In this document: positions 18,590 through 26,082 of the stretch, piece after piece
How positions within the stretch are numbered: the stretch's first letter is position 1
How the letters are laid out: the number at the start of each line of letters is the position of its first letter
Assembly (NCBI GenBank): GCA_031412335.1
Contig: JANOCT010000022.1
Coordinates: 1-64,000 of the forward strand
Length of the DNA: 64,000 bases
From: JBBQYA01 sp031412335
Lineage (GTDB): Bacteria; Bacteroidota; Bacteroidia; Sphingobacteriales; Sphingobacteriaceae
Direction: 5' to 3'
Made by a program: the position numbers and the translations under genes
The notes under the pieces: generated by a model
The model's database searches: none
What the model saw: only the letters and a program-made list of their open reading frames with translations
What the model was told of the DNA's origin: nothing

Positions 18590-18715
18590 TGACGGTTTGA
18601 GGCTACAAGAAGTGGCGATTTCGGAGCACAAAACTATCTGCCAGAACCAAAGTTTATTAAATGCTCAAATGTTTCTATTCTCTCTGTTCGCCCACTAATG
18701 CAAAACCCGTGTTAC
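18590..18715. repeat. attC-like imperfect palindrome 2
   Basis: Left part GACGGTTTGAGGC with AAGTGGCGATTTCG, right part GTTCGCCCACT with AAAACCCGTGTTAC. AGTGGCGA pairs with TCGCCCACT. The internal text CGGAGCACAAAACT recurs in other copies. It starts 5 bp after the stop codon of the LVIVD/T9SS gene. Confidence 0.5.
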
Positions 18716-18720
18716 TGCAG

Positions 18721-19917
18721 TTATTCCTTAATCAATATTTTTTGAGTTATTAAGTTTTTCTGCTCAATGTTAACAAGATAAATTCCTGGTTTTTCAGATG
18801 TCATGTCTAAATTTGCCGAATTACCAGAACAATTGGTTGTTTTAATTTCTCGGCCAACAATATCGGTAATTGTAATTTTAGTACTATTTCCTTTATTCTT
18901 AAATTCAATAGTTACGTTATCTACAACTGGGTTCGGAAACATATTAAAATTATCTGTATATGCTTCATTGATTTCCGTTGTTATTCCATACCCCAATTTC
19001 AACACGTGTAAATCATTGATAGTTGATACATAAAAAACTGAATCCTTTACTGTTATTCCAATTACCTGTCCGGTAAAAGTAGAGTTAAAAGAACCCAAAT
19101 AACTTGCTGATGTTGAATTAACTTGAAATGCACTTACATTACCTGAGCCATTTTGAAAAACATAATTATTCCAATAGCAAATATCGCCTCCTGATCCTCC
19201 ACCAATACCCATAAATAGTCCAGTGGGTAAGGTTGGATTTGAAATATTTATAGCATCAAAACCGCTTCCTTTTGCAACAAACAATCTTTCGTTAACAAAG
19301 TCTGGAGCAATTTTACCATATCCACTACCAAAAGAGTTTATTATAGTGGGATTAGAAGGAGTACTAATATTTATTACTTTAAGCCCCATACTGGTGCCGA
19401 CATAAAGGTAATTTCCTTGAATAGCAATACCACCAGGAAAGCTTCCAAGGATTAGTTTACCTATAACAATAGGGTTGGTCTTATTTGAAATATCAATAGA
19501 ATACAGGGTATCTGAATTTGTAGCCATGTATGCATAATTACCTGAAATGGCTATTTGATAGCCAGTACCGGAAATATTTGTAACAATGCCGACCTGAAAA
19601 GGAAAATTAATGTTTGAAATATCCGCAATCATAAAATATCCAGTCATTCCTCCTCCAAAATAAGCATAATTACCCTTTAATTCTATCGCAGTTGGAAAGG
19701 ATCCTGGATTTCCTATAGAGGCTGTTGGATTTGGTAATAATGGATTTGAAACATCAATAAATTGTATACCTGAAGTTGTGCTAGTTATAACTTTGTTTTG
19801 AAAATATTTTATAACAAAATTTGCATTATTATTCCAACTCCCTAATTGGCTTATACTTTGTCCATTGCTCGATAAGAATAGGTGCAGTATGATTAAAATA
19901 ATAAATTCTCGCTTCAT
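18721..19917 (-). CDS. LVIVD-repeat secreted protein with T9SS sorting domain
   Basis: The start is placed at the second in-frame ATG, because a good signal peptide (KREFIILIILHLFLSSNGQ) begins there, whereas the longer reading adds 13 unlikely residues. The mature protein, about 380 aa, holds repeats of about 40 residues of the type IDVSNPLLPN, VADISNINFPF, SIDISNKTNPI, VINISTPSNPT and AINISNPTLPT. These are LVIVD repeats, which probably form a beta-propeller. From about residue 320 (FNMFPNPVVDNVTIEF) a T9SS type A sorting domain follows. A surface or secreted role is inferred but the ligand is unknown. A conserved promoter-like motif lies 34-63 bp upstream, and an attC-like element directly follows the gene. 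Confidence 0.8.
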   Translation of the reverse strand: MKREFIILIILHLFLSSNGQSISQLGSWNNNANFVIKYFQNKVITSTTSGIQFIDVSNPLLPNPTASIGNPGSFPTAIELKGNYAYFGGGMTGYFMIADISNINFPFQVGIVTNISGTGYQIAISGNYAYMATNSDTLYSIDISNKTNPIVIGKLILGSFPGGIAIQGNYLYVGTSMGLKVINISTPSNPTIINSFGSGYGKIAPDFVNERLFVAKGSGFDAINISNPTLPTGLFMGIGGGSGGDICYWNNYVFQNGSGNVSAFQVNSTSASYLGSFNSTFTGQVIGITVKDSVFYVSTINDLHVLKLGYGITTEINEAYTDNFNMFPNPVVDNVTIEFKNKGNSTKITITDIVGREIKTTNCSGNSANLDMTSEKPGIYLVNIEQKNLITQKILIKE

Positions 19918-19950
19918 GTATTTGAGTGTAGAGTTAAAATTGCAAGTAAT

Positions 19951-19980
19951 TCTCAAATATGCAAAAGTTTTGTAGTACTT
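19951..19980 (-). promoter_or_regulatory. Dispersed upstream motif, copy 1
   Basis: This 30-bp sequence is 29/30 identical to 23754-23783 and similar to 57587-57616. On the minus strand it contains TTTTGCATATTTGAGA, whose CATATTTG is one base from the -7 consensus TAnnTTTG. All copies lie shortly upstream of minus-strand accessory genes. Confidence 0.45.
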
Positions 19981-20199
19981 TCTAAGTTGTTGAAGTAGTT
20001 TATTTAGGATTACAGGTGCAATAATCTCTTACCCTCCGAATTCCTAACCTTTTCCCTTCCTCATTCCATTATCTCTGCTTAGCATTTCGGTATCAAACCT
20101 AAAAAAGTTTGTGGACGTAACTCCCTGCAAGAGGTTTCGCTTGTAACTCTTGTGAGCTGTTTTTTATGAATAATGGGTGAATAATACTATGAGGCGTTT

Positions 20200-21021
20200 T
20201 TATTTACATTTTTCTAAATAAGTCGCTATACTTTCTTTTTGAAATCCTTTACTAATTCCAAGATTAAAATACTTACAGGCATTTTCAAAATCTCCTATCT
20301 CGTAATAAATTTCTCCCTTGGTAATTATAGCTACTAAATAATCAGGGTCAATTTCTAAAGATTTATTTACATCAATAATTGCTTTATCATATTCCTTCAT
20401 TTTTAAATATAAGTCTGCCCTATTATTGTGTAGTAGAGATTTATTTGGATTATTCTCTATTAATTTATCAAAATCTATTAAAGCTCCAGAATAATCACCT
20501 TGTCTTTTCTTTATGTTCGCTAAGTTTGATGCAGCTCCATAATCGTCTGGGTATTTTGAAAGTAGTTTTTCGAAATAAGTTCTTGCTACCACAAAGTCTC
20601 CTTTTTTTACATATATCATTCCAAGGTTAAGAAGTGCCGTTTGGTTAAAAAGATTTATTTCGAGTGCTGTGTTAAAATCCTTTATTGCTTTATCAGTTTG
20701 CTTTATTTCAGAAAACAGTTTTGCTCTATTTGTATATGCTAATTCAAATTTGCCATTAAGTTTTATTGATTTGTTATATGAAATTAGTGCGTCCATTTGC
20801 TTTCCTAATTCTCTTTGGAAAGTCCCTAAATTAGACCAATACATATAATTGTTTTCATATTTTGTGTCTAATTCTATAATTTGTTTAGTCACTTTTTCAG
20901 CGTTCATATTATCTCCTGAATCGGAATACGTTTTTGCTTGTTCAATTAATTGTTCTCTGGTTTGTCCATTTGCAATTACAATTAGAAATCCTAATATCAA
21001 TGTTAAAATTACTCTCTTCAT
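20200..21021 (-). CDS. Secreted tetratricopeptide-repeat protein, 273 aa
   Basis: A signal peptide ends at ANGQ (residue 20). The rest is a run of about six or seven TPR motifs of 34 residues with the usual Ala/Tyr/Asn/Pro pattern. Examples are NNYMYWSNLGTFQRELGKQM, LAYTNRAKLFSEIKQTDKAI, ALLNLGMIYVKKGDFVVA, LLHNNRADLYLKMKEYDKAI and YLVAIITKGEIYYEIGDFENA. TPRs bind peptides or proteins, and nothing here identifies the partner. It is a single gene without operon partners, bordered by the region 19981-20199 (no gene seen) and the palindromic elements at 21042-21399. Confidence 0.75.
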   Translation of the reverse strand: MKRVILTLILGFLIVIANGQTREQLIEQAKTYSDSGDNMNAEKVTKQIIELDTKYENNYMYWSNLGTFQRELGKQMDALISYNKSIKLNGKFELAYTNRAKLFSEIKQTDKAIKDFNTALEINLFNQTALLNLGMIYVKKGDFVVARTYFEKLLSKYPDDYGAASNLANIKKRQGDYSGALIDFDKLIENNPNKSLLHNNRADLYLKMKEYDKAIIDVNKSLEIDPDYLVAIITKGEIYYEIGDFENACKYFNLGISKGFQKESIATYLEKCK

Positions 21022-21041
21022 ATGTTCTGTTTAAAATGGTA

Positions 21042-21150
21042 AATAACGGTTTTTAAGTTCAATAATTTGCAGTTATACTTGCAAAAAATTCGCAGTGCAA
21101 ACCAAAATAAGTAAAAATAATTGAAGGCGCATAAACCACTTCGGCTGTAA
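21042..21150. repeat. attC-like element 3 (left end clear, arms weak)
   Basis: Left end AATAACGGTTTTTAAG and right end GGCGCATAAACCACTTCGGCTG fit the family ends, but the arms pair poorly. It lies only about 115 bp from the next element with no gene between. Confidence 0.35.
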
Positions 21151-21263
21151 TTTAAAATAAGTTCCTTCAAGTCAATTTAACACGAAAAGTTCTCAACGAG
21201 CAGTTCATAAATAATTTCAATCTTTTGGTTAATGTCTTTCATTGTTGGTCGAGTGAAATTACT

Positions 21264-21399
21264 GCTAACGGTTTGTAGATTTCCGAGGGGCAGGCTTTTC
21301 AGCTTTATATTTAATTATTTTCACAAATTTTGGATTTTGCTTTGTATAGTCATAAAAGCAAGAAAGCCCCGCATTTGCAAAAAGGCCTTTAATGGCTGC
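21264..21399. repeat. attC-like imperfect palindrome 4
   Basis: Left GCTAACGGTTTGTAGATTTC with GAGGGGCAGGCTTTTC; right AGAAAGCCCCGCATTTGCAA with GGCCTTTAATGGCTGC. TTTGTAGATTTCCGAGGGGC pairs imperfectly with GCCCCGCATTTGCAAAA. It starts 4 bp after the WD40 gene's stop codon. Confidence 0.5.
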
Positions 21400-21402
21400 T
21401 CT

Positions 21403-22365
21403 TTATTCTATTGTCATTAAACGTTTCGCTTTTTTATTCCAAAGTATTATTCTTTGTTCCAAACTTGATGTGATAATTCTGTTTCCTTTTTCATTCCAAG
21501 ATATTCCCCATAAATAGTCTTTTGAATTTCCTTCTGAAATTAGGTTTCCCTTTGTGTCCCAAATTCTTAATGCATCACTTGCTGATGCAAGCCTATCTCC
21601 TTTTGAATTCCAAGCCAAATTCCTGTATTCACCTTTACTAATGTCAATGGATTTTATCAATTCGCCTTGATCAGTCCAATATTGAAGTAATGATTTGTCT
21701 TTTTCGTCTCCATAGTCTCCTGTTACAAAATAGTCCCCTGATTTGTGCCAGGCAATGCTCAACAACAATACCTTTTCTTGTCTATGCTTAATTGATTTTA
21801 GTAGATTTCCTTCGATATCAAAAAAGCGTATTTTGTCTGTAACAGTAGTTAGCATATTTTTTTTAGGATGCCAATCAATAGCAGTTATACTTTTCGTGTT
21901 TTCGTTAATAAATTTTCTAATCAACCTACCTTGAATATCGTAAATCAATAGTTGTCCGTCATTGTCTGCAATAGCTAAATATTCACCCTTGTAGTTCCAA
22001 CTAATTCCTCTTGCTCCTTCTAGGGAGATGCCGTTTAACACAATTTTCTCATTTGTTTCTAAATTGAGTATAAATGATTTTTCATCAGACATTTGAGTTG
22101 TTACCACAATAATATTTATTGAAGGATGCCATTTTATACGTGTAATCGTGTTCTTTACTGGAAATGACTTGTATACTTCAAGATTTCCTTCTTTGTAAAT
22201 TTTCAAAGTGTCAACATTACCTCCTATTGCAATATACTTTCCGTTAGGACTCCAATCTGTTGTCCAAAGAATTTCCTTTGTCAAAGTATTTTGCCCGAAA
22301 GTCTGATTAGATAAAGCAATAATCCAATAAGTTATGATCGCTAATACTTTAATTCTTATTGTCAT
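21403..22365 (-). CDS. Secreted WD40-repeat protein, 320 aa
   Basis: A signal peptide of about 24 residues (ending TFGQ) is followed by seven WD40 units. Their blade signatures include WTTDWSPNGKYIAIGG, IKWHPSINIIVVTT, ISWNYKGEYLAIADNDGQLLIYD, IDWHPKKNMLTTVTDKIRFFD, IAWHKSGDYFVTGD, LAWNSKGDRLASASDALRIWD and ISWNEKGNRIITSSLEQRIILWN. Seven blades should close a single beta-propeller filling the whole mature chain, with no catalytic domain. It probably acts as a binding scaffold outside the cytoplasm. The partner cannot be told. It is a single gene followed at once by an attC-like element. Confidence 0.8.
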   Translation of the reverse strand: MTIRIKVLAIITYWIIALSNQTFGQNTLTKEILWTTDWSPNGKYIAIGGNVDTLKIYKEGNLEVYKSFPVKNTITRIKWHPSINIIVVTTQMSDEKSFILNLETNEKIVLNGISLEGARGISWNYKGEYLAIADNDGQLLIYDIQGRLIRKFINENTKSITAIDWHPKKNMLTTVTDKIRFFDIEGNLLKSIKHRQEKVLLLSIAWHKSGDYFVTGDYGDEKDKSLLQYWTDQGELIKSIDISKGEYRNLAWNSKGDRLASASDALRIWDTKGNLISEGNSKDYLWGISWNEKGNRIITSSLEQRIILWNKKAKRLMTIE

Positions 22366-22458
22366 TTTGTACTCGGTATTAAGACGAAGTAGTGAATTTC
22401 TTGTTTTTTAATCAGGAAAACCAAGTCTATGGAAAATGTAGTTTTATATGCTGTTTTT

Positions 22459-22974
22459 CTATGGCAAATCATCCCAGTTTATTTCTGAGTTGTCCAATAG
22501 TGATTGTAAATATTCTCTATTTGGGCTGATTATTGTCCCATAGTCTGTCGCTGATGGTATGTCAACCTCAAATAAATAATCACACTCATTCTCTAATATT
22601 TCATATCGCTTGTTTGCTTTTACTTTATTTAGGTCGAGATAATATGGTGGAATGTTATTCATTTGAATAAGCTGTATTCCACCTTTCCAGTCAGCTAATA
22701 TCTTTTTAAACTCGCCCGTAGTTAAAATAAAGTCAAACGTCAATGACCTTGCTAAAGTTTTTATGTTTACAGAATTGTCTTTGATGGGTAACTTAAATTC
22801 TTCCCAATCAAAACCTTTTCCTGTCATATGCTTATGAACCCAAATATAATTGTAGTAGTCTCTTATTAGAAAAGGTAAAATATTAGTCGTAGCAAAGTCC
22901 AAAATGATTCGATACCGTCCAGGAGCAGTTTCTCTTATGCAATTTATATTGTCACGAAAGTCAATTGTCTTCAT
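22459..22974 (-). CDS. Hypothetical cytoplasmic protein, 171 aa
   Basis: I do not recognise the family. There is no signal peptide or membrane segment. The protein is mixed alpha/beta by eye, with a notable FATTNILPFLIRDYYNYIWVHKHMTGKGFDWEEF segment near residue 27-60 and an acidic end (NSEINWDDLP). Its start codon overlaps the stop codon of the preceding reading frame as ATGA (22971-22974), so its translation may be coupled to read-through of the palindromic element upstream. Single small proteins of this type in cassette-like arrays are often immunity proteins or other accessory factors, but I have no direct evidence for that. Confidence 0.5.
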   Translation of the reverse strand: MKTIDFRDNINCIRETAPGRYRIILDFATTNILPFLIRDYYNYIWVHKHMTGKGFDWEEFKLPIKDNSVNIKTLARSLTFDFILTTGEFKKILADWKGGIQLIQMNNIPPYYLDLNKVKANKRYEILENECDYLFEVDIPSATDYGTIISPNREYLQSLLDNSEINWDDLP

Positions 22975-23693
22975 GTTGATGTGTTCCTAAAATGACATAT
23001 TACGTTTTCGGGCTTGGCGAAGGTGGCGATTTTCACAACAAATGGTGTTGCGAAGAACCAATGTTTCATTAACCAAAAATGTGTCTGCGGAGCACTGAAC
23101 TGCCAATTTTTTGTAGCTTTTGTTATAGTTATTGATTCTCTCCGAATTTTCCTTTGTGTCAAATTAATGCTCAAGATTCCCTGTATTTCGTTCCAAGGAT
23201 ATGGCAATATATTTCCAAATTCTAATGTGTTGTAACCAAAATAAGAATCAGTCTTTGTATGCTTATTAATAGTATGAACTACTTTTTGTGGATTTCTAAA
23301 CAAATATTTGATATTAAGTTTACGAATGTCAGAATTACTATATTTTATGTTGCGACTTCGTCCAGAACCTAAACTAATTTCACCATTTTCTGAGTAGACC
23401 AAATATTTTTTTTCTAATTCAAATATGTTTGGTCCACAAATACCTTCACTTGCAAAACATATCATAGTGTCGAACACTAAGCCTTTCCATAGCTTATCAG
23501 AAATAAAAACAATTTTATATGTCTTGAATTTCCCAAGTTCATTCTTTGACTCTTTTTCAAAAATCACTTGAATTACTCGTCCTGTAAAAATTTCAGTAGA
23601 CTTCTTACATTGCTCATTAAAAGTATAGCTTATATTTCTACTAAATGTTGAAAAATTATAAAAAGTAAAAATTATAAAAAAGAATGTCCTCAT
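22971..23693 (-). CDS. TIMP-like secreted protein whose C-terminus runs through a palindromic element
   Basis: The start is placed at the second ATG, where a signal peptide (MRTFFFIIFTFYNFSTFSRN) begins. The mature N-terminal half, with CKKSTEIFTGRVIQVIF, KTYKIVFISDKLWKG, the Cys pair CFASEGICG and YLVYSENGEISLGSGRSRNI, resembles the OB-fold, TIMP/NTR-like domain found in many small Bacteroidota secreted proteins. The last 50-55 residues (from about ITITKATKNWQF) are encoded by the attC-like element at 23000-23128. They are therefore probably not an evolved domain but read-through caused by insertion or exchange of the 3' end. The frame ends in an ATGA overlap with the next gene. Confidence 0.55.
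   Translation of the reverse strand: MRTFFFIIFTFYNFSTFSRNISYTFNEQCKKSTEIFTGRVIQVIFEKESKNELGKFKTYKIVFISDKLWKGLVFDTMICFASEGICGPNIFELEKKYLVYSENGEISLGSGRSRNIKYSNSDIRKLNIKYLFRNPQKVVHTINKHTKTDSYFGYNTLEFGNILPYPWNEIQGILSINLTQRKIRRESITITKATKNWQFSAPQTHFWLMKHWFFATPFVVKIATFAKPENVICHFRNTST
23000..23128. repeat. attC-like imperfect palindrome 5, inside an open reading frame
   Basis: Left TTACGTTTTCGGGCTTGGCG with AGGTGGCGATTTTCAC; right GAGCACTGAACTGCCAATTT with GTAGCTTTTGTTATAG. TTGGCGAAGGTGGCGA-type text is shared with the elements at 29309 and 56053, and GGAGCACTGAACTG is shared with other loops. The arms pair imperfectly. Confidence 0.45.
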
Positions 23694-23753
23694 AGTTTCT
23701 ACATATTTTGTCAAGTGTTAATTGGTTAAACGTTCTTGAACATTGCTTATAAC

Positions 23754-23783
23754 TCTCAAATATGCAAAAGTTCTGTAGTACTT
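23754..23783 (-). promoter_or_regulatory. Dispersed upstream motif, copy 2
   Basis: It differs from copy 1 (19951-19980) at one base in 30. It lies about 60-90 bp upstream of the chosen start of the TIMP-like gene on the minus strand. The match continues less exactly to about 23806 (AAGTAGTTTA in both). Confidence 0.45.
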
Positions 23784-23982
23784 TTAAAATTATTAAAGTA
23801 GTTTACGTTGTTTTTTTAATAAAAATCTTCAGCATTTTTACTTGGGATTTCTAAACTTCAATCTGAAGATTCGACCTTTTTGCATCAAATTCCGATTAAT
23901 TTTAAGACGCAGCACAGCCTCTTCCGAATTTTTAACTAGAAAAGCCCGCATTTTTCAAATTTGATTTTAGACGCTTTATTGT

Positions 23983-24660
23983 TTAGTATTGAATGCTAAT
24001 CACTTCTCCCTGTTTGTTTAAAAGAATTATTTTTTCAGGAGTTGAATTATTCACTTTTTGGTCAGGATATAAATGGTAAATACCAAATTTTTCAGTGTCA
24101 GTTTTTAAATTTTTTTCTTTTGCATCATACAATATCCAGTATGGCACAAAAGCCCAATTGATGTCTTTAACTGTTGCAATTGTATTAGCAGTTTCTGTGT
24201 CTCCAGATAAAAATATTCTTTTACCATGCCAAGTGATTAAATAAGAATAGTGTTTGAAAGTAAATCTATGTTTAGTTTTAAATGTTTGAATTTTAAAATC
24301 GTCAAAAGAGCTATTTAGATTTTCAATTTTTTTGGTGTTCCAATTTCCAAAAACATTTCCCTTATGTTTACTTTTAATTTGTTTAAGAATTTTTTTAGAA
24401 TAGTGGTCTGCGTGTCTATGAGTAAAAAGAAAAGTTGAATTTTCTTTTATACTAGCTATTTCTGTTTTATCATATTTCATATAACAGTATGCTCCAGATT
24501 TGTAAGGAAAATCGATATACAAATTTGATTTACCATCGGTTAGATACAATCCACAATTTCCAATAAATTTAATTTTAATTTCATTTGATTGGCTAAACCC
24601 GAAATTTGAGATTCCTATTAAAGAAAAAATAAGTATTAATTTTCTGTATTTGTTTTTCAT
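23983..24660 (-). CDS. Secreted MBL-fold metallohydrolase, 225 aa
   Basis: A signal peptide (to FGFSQ, residue 24) precedes a metallo-beta-lactamase-fold domain of the YtnP/UlaG-like short kind. The zinc motif THRHADH (HxHxDH) lies at about residue 81, a second His may be in TKHRF, and the metal Asp is in ISLSGDTET-like FLSGDTE. Such proteins hydrolyse phosphodiesters, lactones or related bonds. The substrate is unknown here, and export to the periplasm is unusual for some MBL groups. The 5' region carries a perfect 14-bp palindrome typical of TetR-type operators, 36 bp before the start, suggesting control by a small-molecule-sensing repressor encoded elsewhere. Confidence 0.75.
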   Translation of the reverse strand: MKNKYRKLILIFSLIGISNFGFSQSNEIKIKFIGNCGLYLTDGKSNLYIDFPYKSGAYCYMKYDKTEIASIKENSTFLFTHRHADHYSKKILKQIKSKHKGNVFGNWNTKKIENLNSSFDDFKIQTFKTKHRFTFKHYSYLITWHGKRIFLSGDTETANTIATVKDINWAFVPYWILYDAKEKNLKTDTEKFGIYHLYPDQKVNNSTPEKIILLNKQGEVISIQY

Positions 24661-24695
24661 AAGCGATTGGTTTTTAAAATGTTTTTATTAACATT

Positions 24696-24709
24696 TTACC
24701 GATCGGTAA
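24696..24709. promoter_or_regulatory. TetR-type palindromic operator candidate
   Basis: TTACCGATCGGTAA is a perfect 14-bp palindrome, 36 bp upstream of the MBL-fold gene. ACCGATCGGT-like centres are common in TetR/AcrR operators. No TetR gene lies in the window, so assignment to that family is inference. Confidence 0.4.
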
Positions 24710-24772
24710 TATGGTAGATTTTTAGCACAAAAGCTCAATAGAATTTAAAATATTAATCTTTCCACAAATGTT

Positions 24773-24898
24773 TCATTTAAGAACGACAGTCGCGATATTG
24801 CCAAACTGGTTGCTTTCGCTTTTTAATCCAATAAGGTTAATGATACCTTTTAAAGCTTTGTTGCTGATGGAAATAAAAACTCCTTTTGAACTAATCAT
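24773..24898 (-). pseudogene. aroA: Truncated aroA (EPSP synthase) N-terminus
   Basis: A 41-codon frame starts with an ATG that overlaps the stop codon of the DAHP synthase gene (ATGA at 24895-24898). Its text NKALKGIINLIGLKSESNQ matches the conserved start of EPSP synthase, normally SLKGTIQLTGSKSESNR, including the substrate-binding Lys-Ser region. The normally adjacent Ser is Leu and the Arg is Gln. After about 31 residues the similarity ends and the frame stops (FGNIATVVLK). EPSP synthase normally has more than 400 residues, so this is a remnant. It shows that aroA once followed this operon and was cut by a later rearrangement. Confidence 0.6.
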
Positions 24899-26004
24899 TT
24901 TTCTTCAGCCAATGGTTTTGCGTTCATAATCTGGGTTTGCTTCCGGATAGATTCGCTGTGTATTAACTCTAGTAATTTGACGGTAAAATTCAAATCGAGC
25001 TTTAAAGCTTTGGCAAAAGCTCTTCGTTTGTGAAAAATCTCGTCCCAGCGACTAACTTGTAAAATGGTTACGCTGTTATCCCTTTTAAATTCGCCTATCT
25101 TTTCTACAATCTGCATCCGTTCAGCCATTTTCTGAATGATCTGGTCATCCAGTTTGTCGATCTCAGATCGTAATTCGGCCAACTTATCCACAAATTCTTT
25201 ATCGCGTGATTCGGGTTTCCGCACAGTAAGAGTATCCATCAGATCAGCTAAAGCTTGAGGCGTTAATTGCTGTTTGGCATCTGTCCAAGCCACCGATGGG
25301 TCGATATGCGATTCGATCATAAGACCCTGCATATCAAGATCTAGTGCCTTCTGAGAGATGTATGGGATTAGTTCACGGTTACCGCAAATATGGCTCGGGT
25401 CGTTAATGATTGGCAATTCCGGACATAGCGTTTTTAACTGAATGGCCAGTTCCCACATCGGCTCATTGCGGAAAGCTGTTTTCTCGTATGATGAAAAACC
25501 GCGGTGTATGGCCGCCAATTTTTTGATACCGGCATTGTTGATACGCTCTAAAGCACCGCACCATAAAGAAATATCTGGGTTTACAGGATTTTTAACCATT
25601 ACTGGAATATCAACCCCACGCAACGCATCGGCAATTTCCTGAACGGTAAAAGGGTTGACTGTTGATCTGGCGCCCACCCATAAAATATCCACTCCAGCGG
25701 CTAAAGCTTCTTCTACGTGTTTGGCTGTAGCTACTTCTACCGCAGTAGGCAAGCCGGTTTCTTCTTTGGCCCGTTTTAGCCATTGCAAACCGATGCTGCC
25801 AATACCTTCGAATTCGCCAGGGCGGGTACGTGGTTTCCAAATACCGGCACGAAGGATAGAAACTTTGCCTGTGCTGGCAAGTAAATGAGCCGTTGAAATT
25901 AACTGATCTTCGGTTTCGGCGCTGCATGGGCCCGAAATTAATAAAGGCTCGCTGGTGATATTTATCCAGCTGCTTAAAGGTTGTATATCGAGGTTAAGTT
26001 TCAT
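24895..26004 (-). CDS. Bifunctional DAHP synthase / chorismate mutase
   Basis: 369 aa. Residues 1-260 are a type I-beta (KDO8P-synthase-like) 3-deoxy-7-phosphoheptulonate synthase: LISGPCSAETEDQL, ILRAGIWKPRTRPGEFEG, ILWVGARSTVNPFTVQ, MVKNPVNPDISLW and IINDPSHICGNR with metal and substrate residues. Residues 270-360 are an AroQ-type chorismate mutase (ELRSEIDKLDDQIIQKMAERM, then IGEFKRDN). The protein therefore joins the first step of the shikimate pathway with the chorismate to prephenate step. It follows pheA after 78 bp, downstream of an aromatic leader-peptide attenuator. G+C is visibly higher than around it: 29 of 60 bases in 25261-25320 are G or C. Confidence 0.93.
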   Translation of the reverse strand: MKLNLDIQPLSSWINITSEPLLISGPCSAETEDQLISTAHLLASTGKVSILRAGIWKPRTRPGEFEGIGSIGLQWLKRAKEETGLPTAVEVATAKHVEEALAAGVDILWVGARSTVNPFTVQEIADALRGVDIPVMVKNPVNPDISLWCGALERINNAGIKKLAAIHRGFSSYEKTAFRNEPMWELAIQLKTLCPELPIINDPSHICGNRELIPYISQKALDLDMQGLMIESHIDPSVAWTDAKQQLTPQALADLMDTLTVRKPESRDKEFVDKLAELRSEIDKLDDQIIQKMAERMQIVEKIGEFKRDNSVTILQVSRWDEIFHKRRAFAKALKLDLNFTVKLLELIHSESIRKQTQIMNAKPLAEEK

Positions 26005-26082
26005 CTTATTAGTTGTAAGTTCTAAATTGTAAGTTGTTGGTTCCCAGATCGTGATTTTGCAATTGATACCTTATCCCTCTTT

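Noticed and set aside
19981..20199. attC-like element after the TPR gene
   Set aside because: CAAGAG/CTCTTG pairs near 20127-20150, but the text does not match the family ends, so I leave it out.
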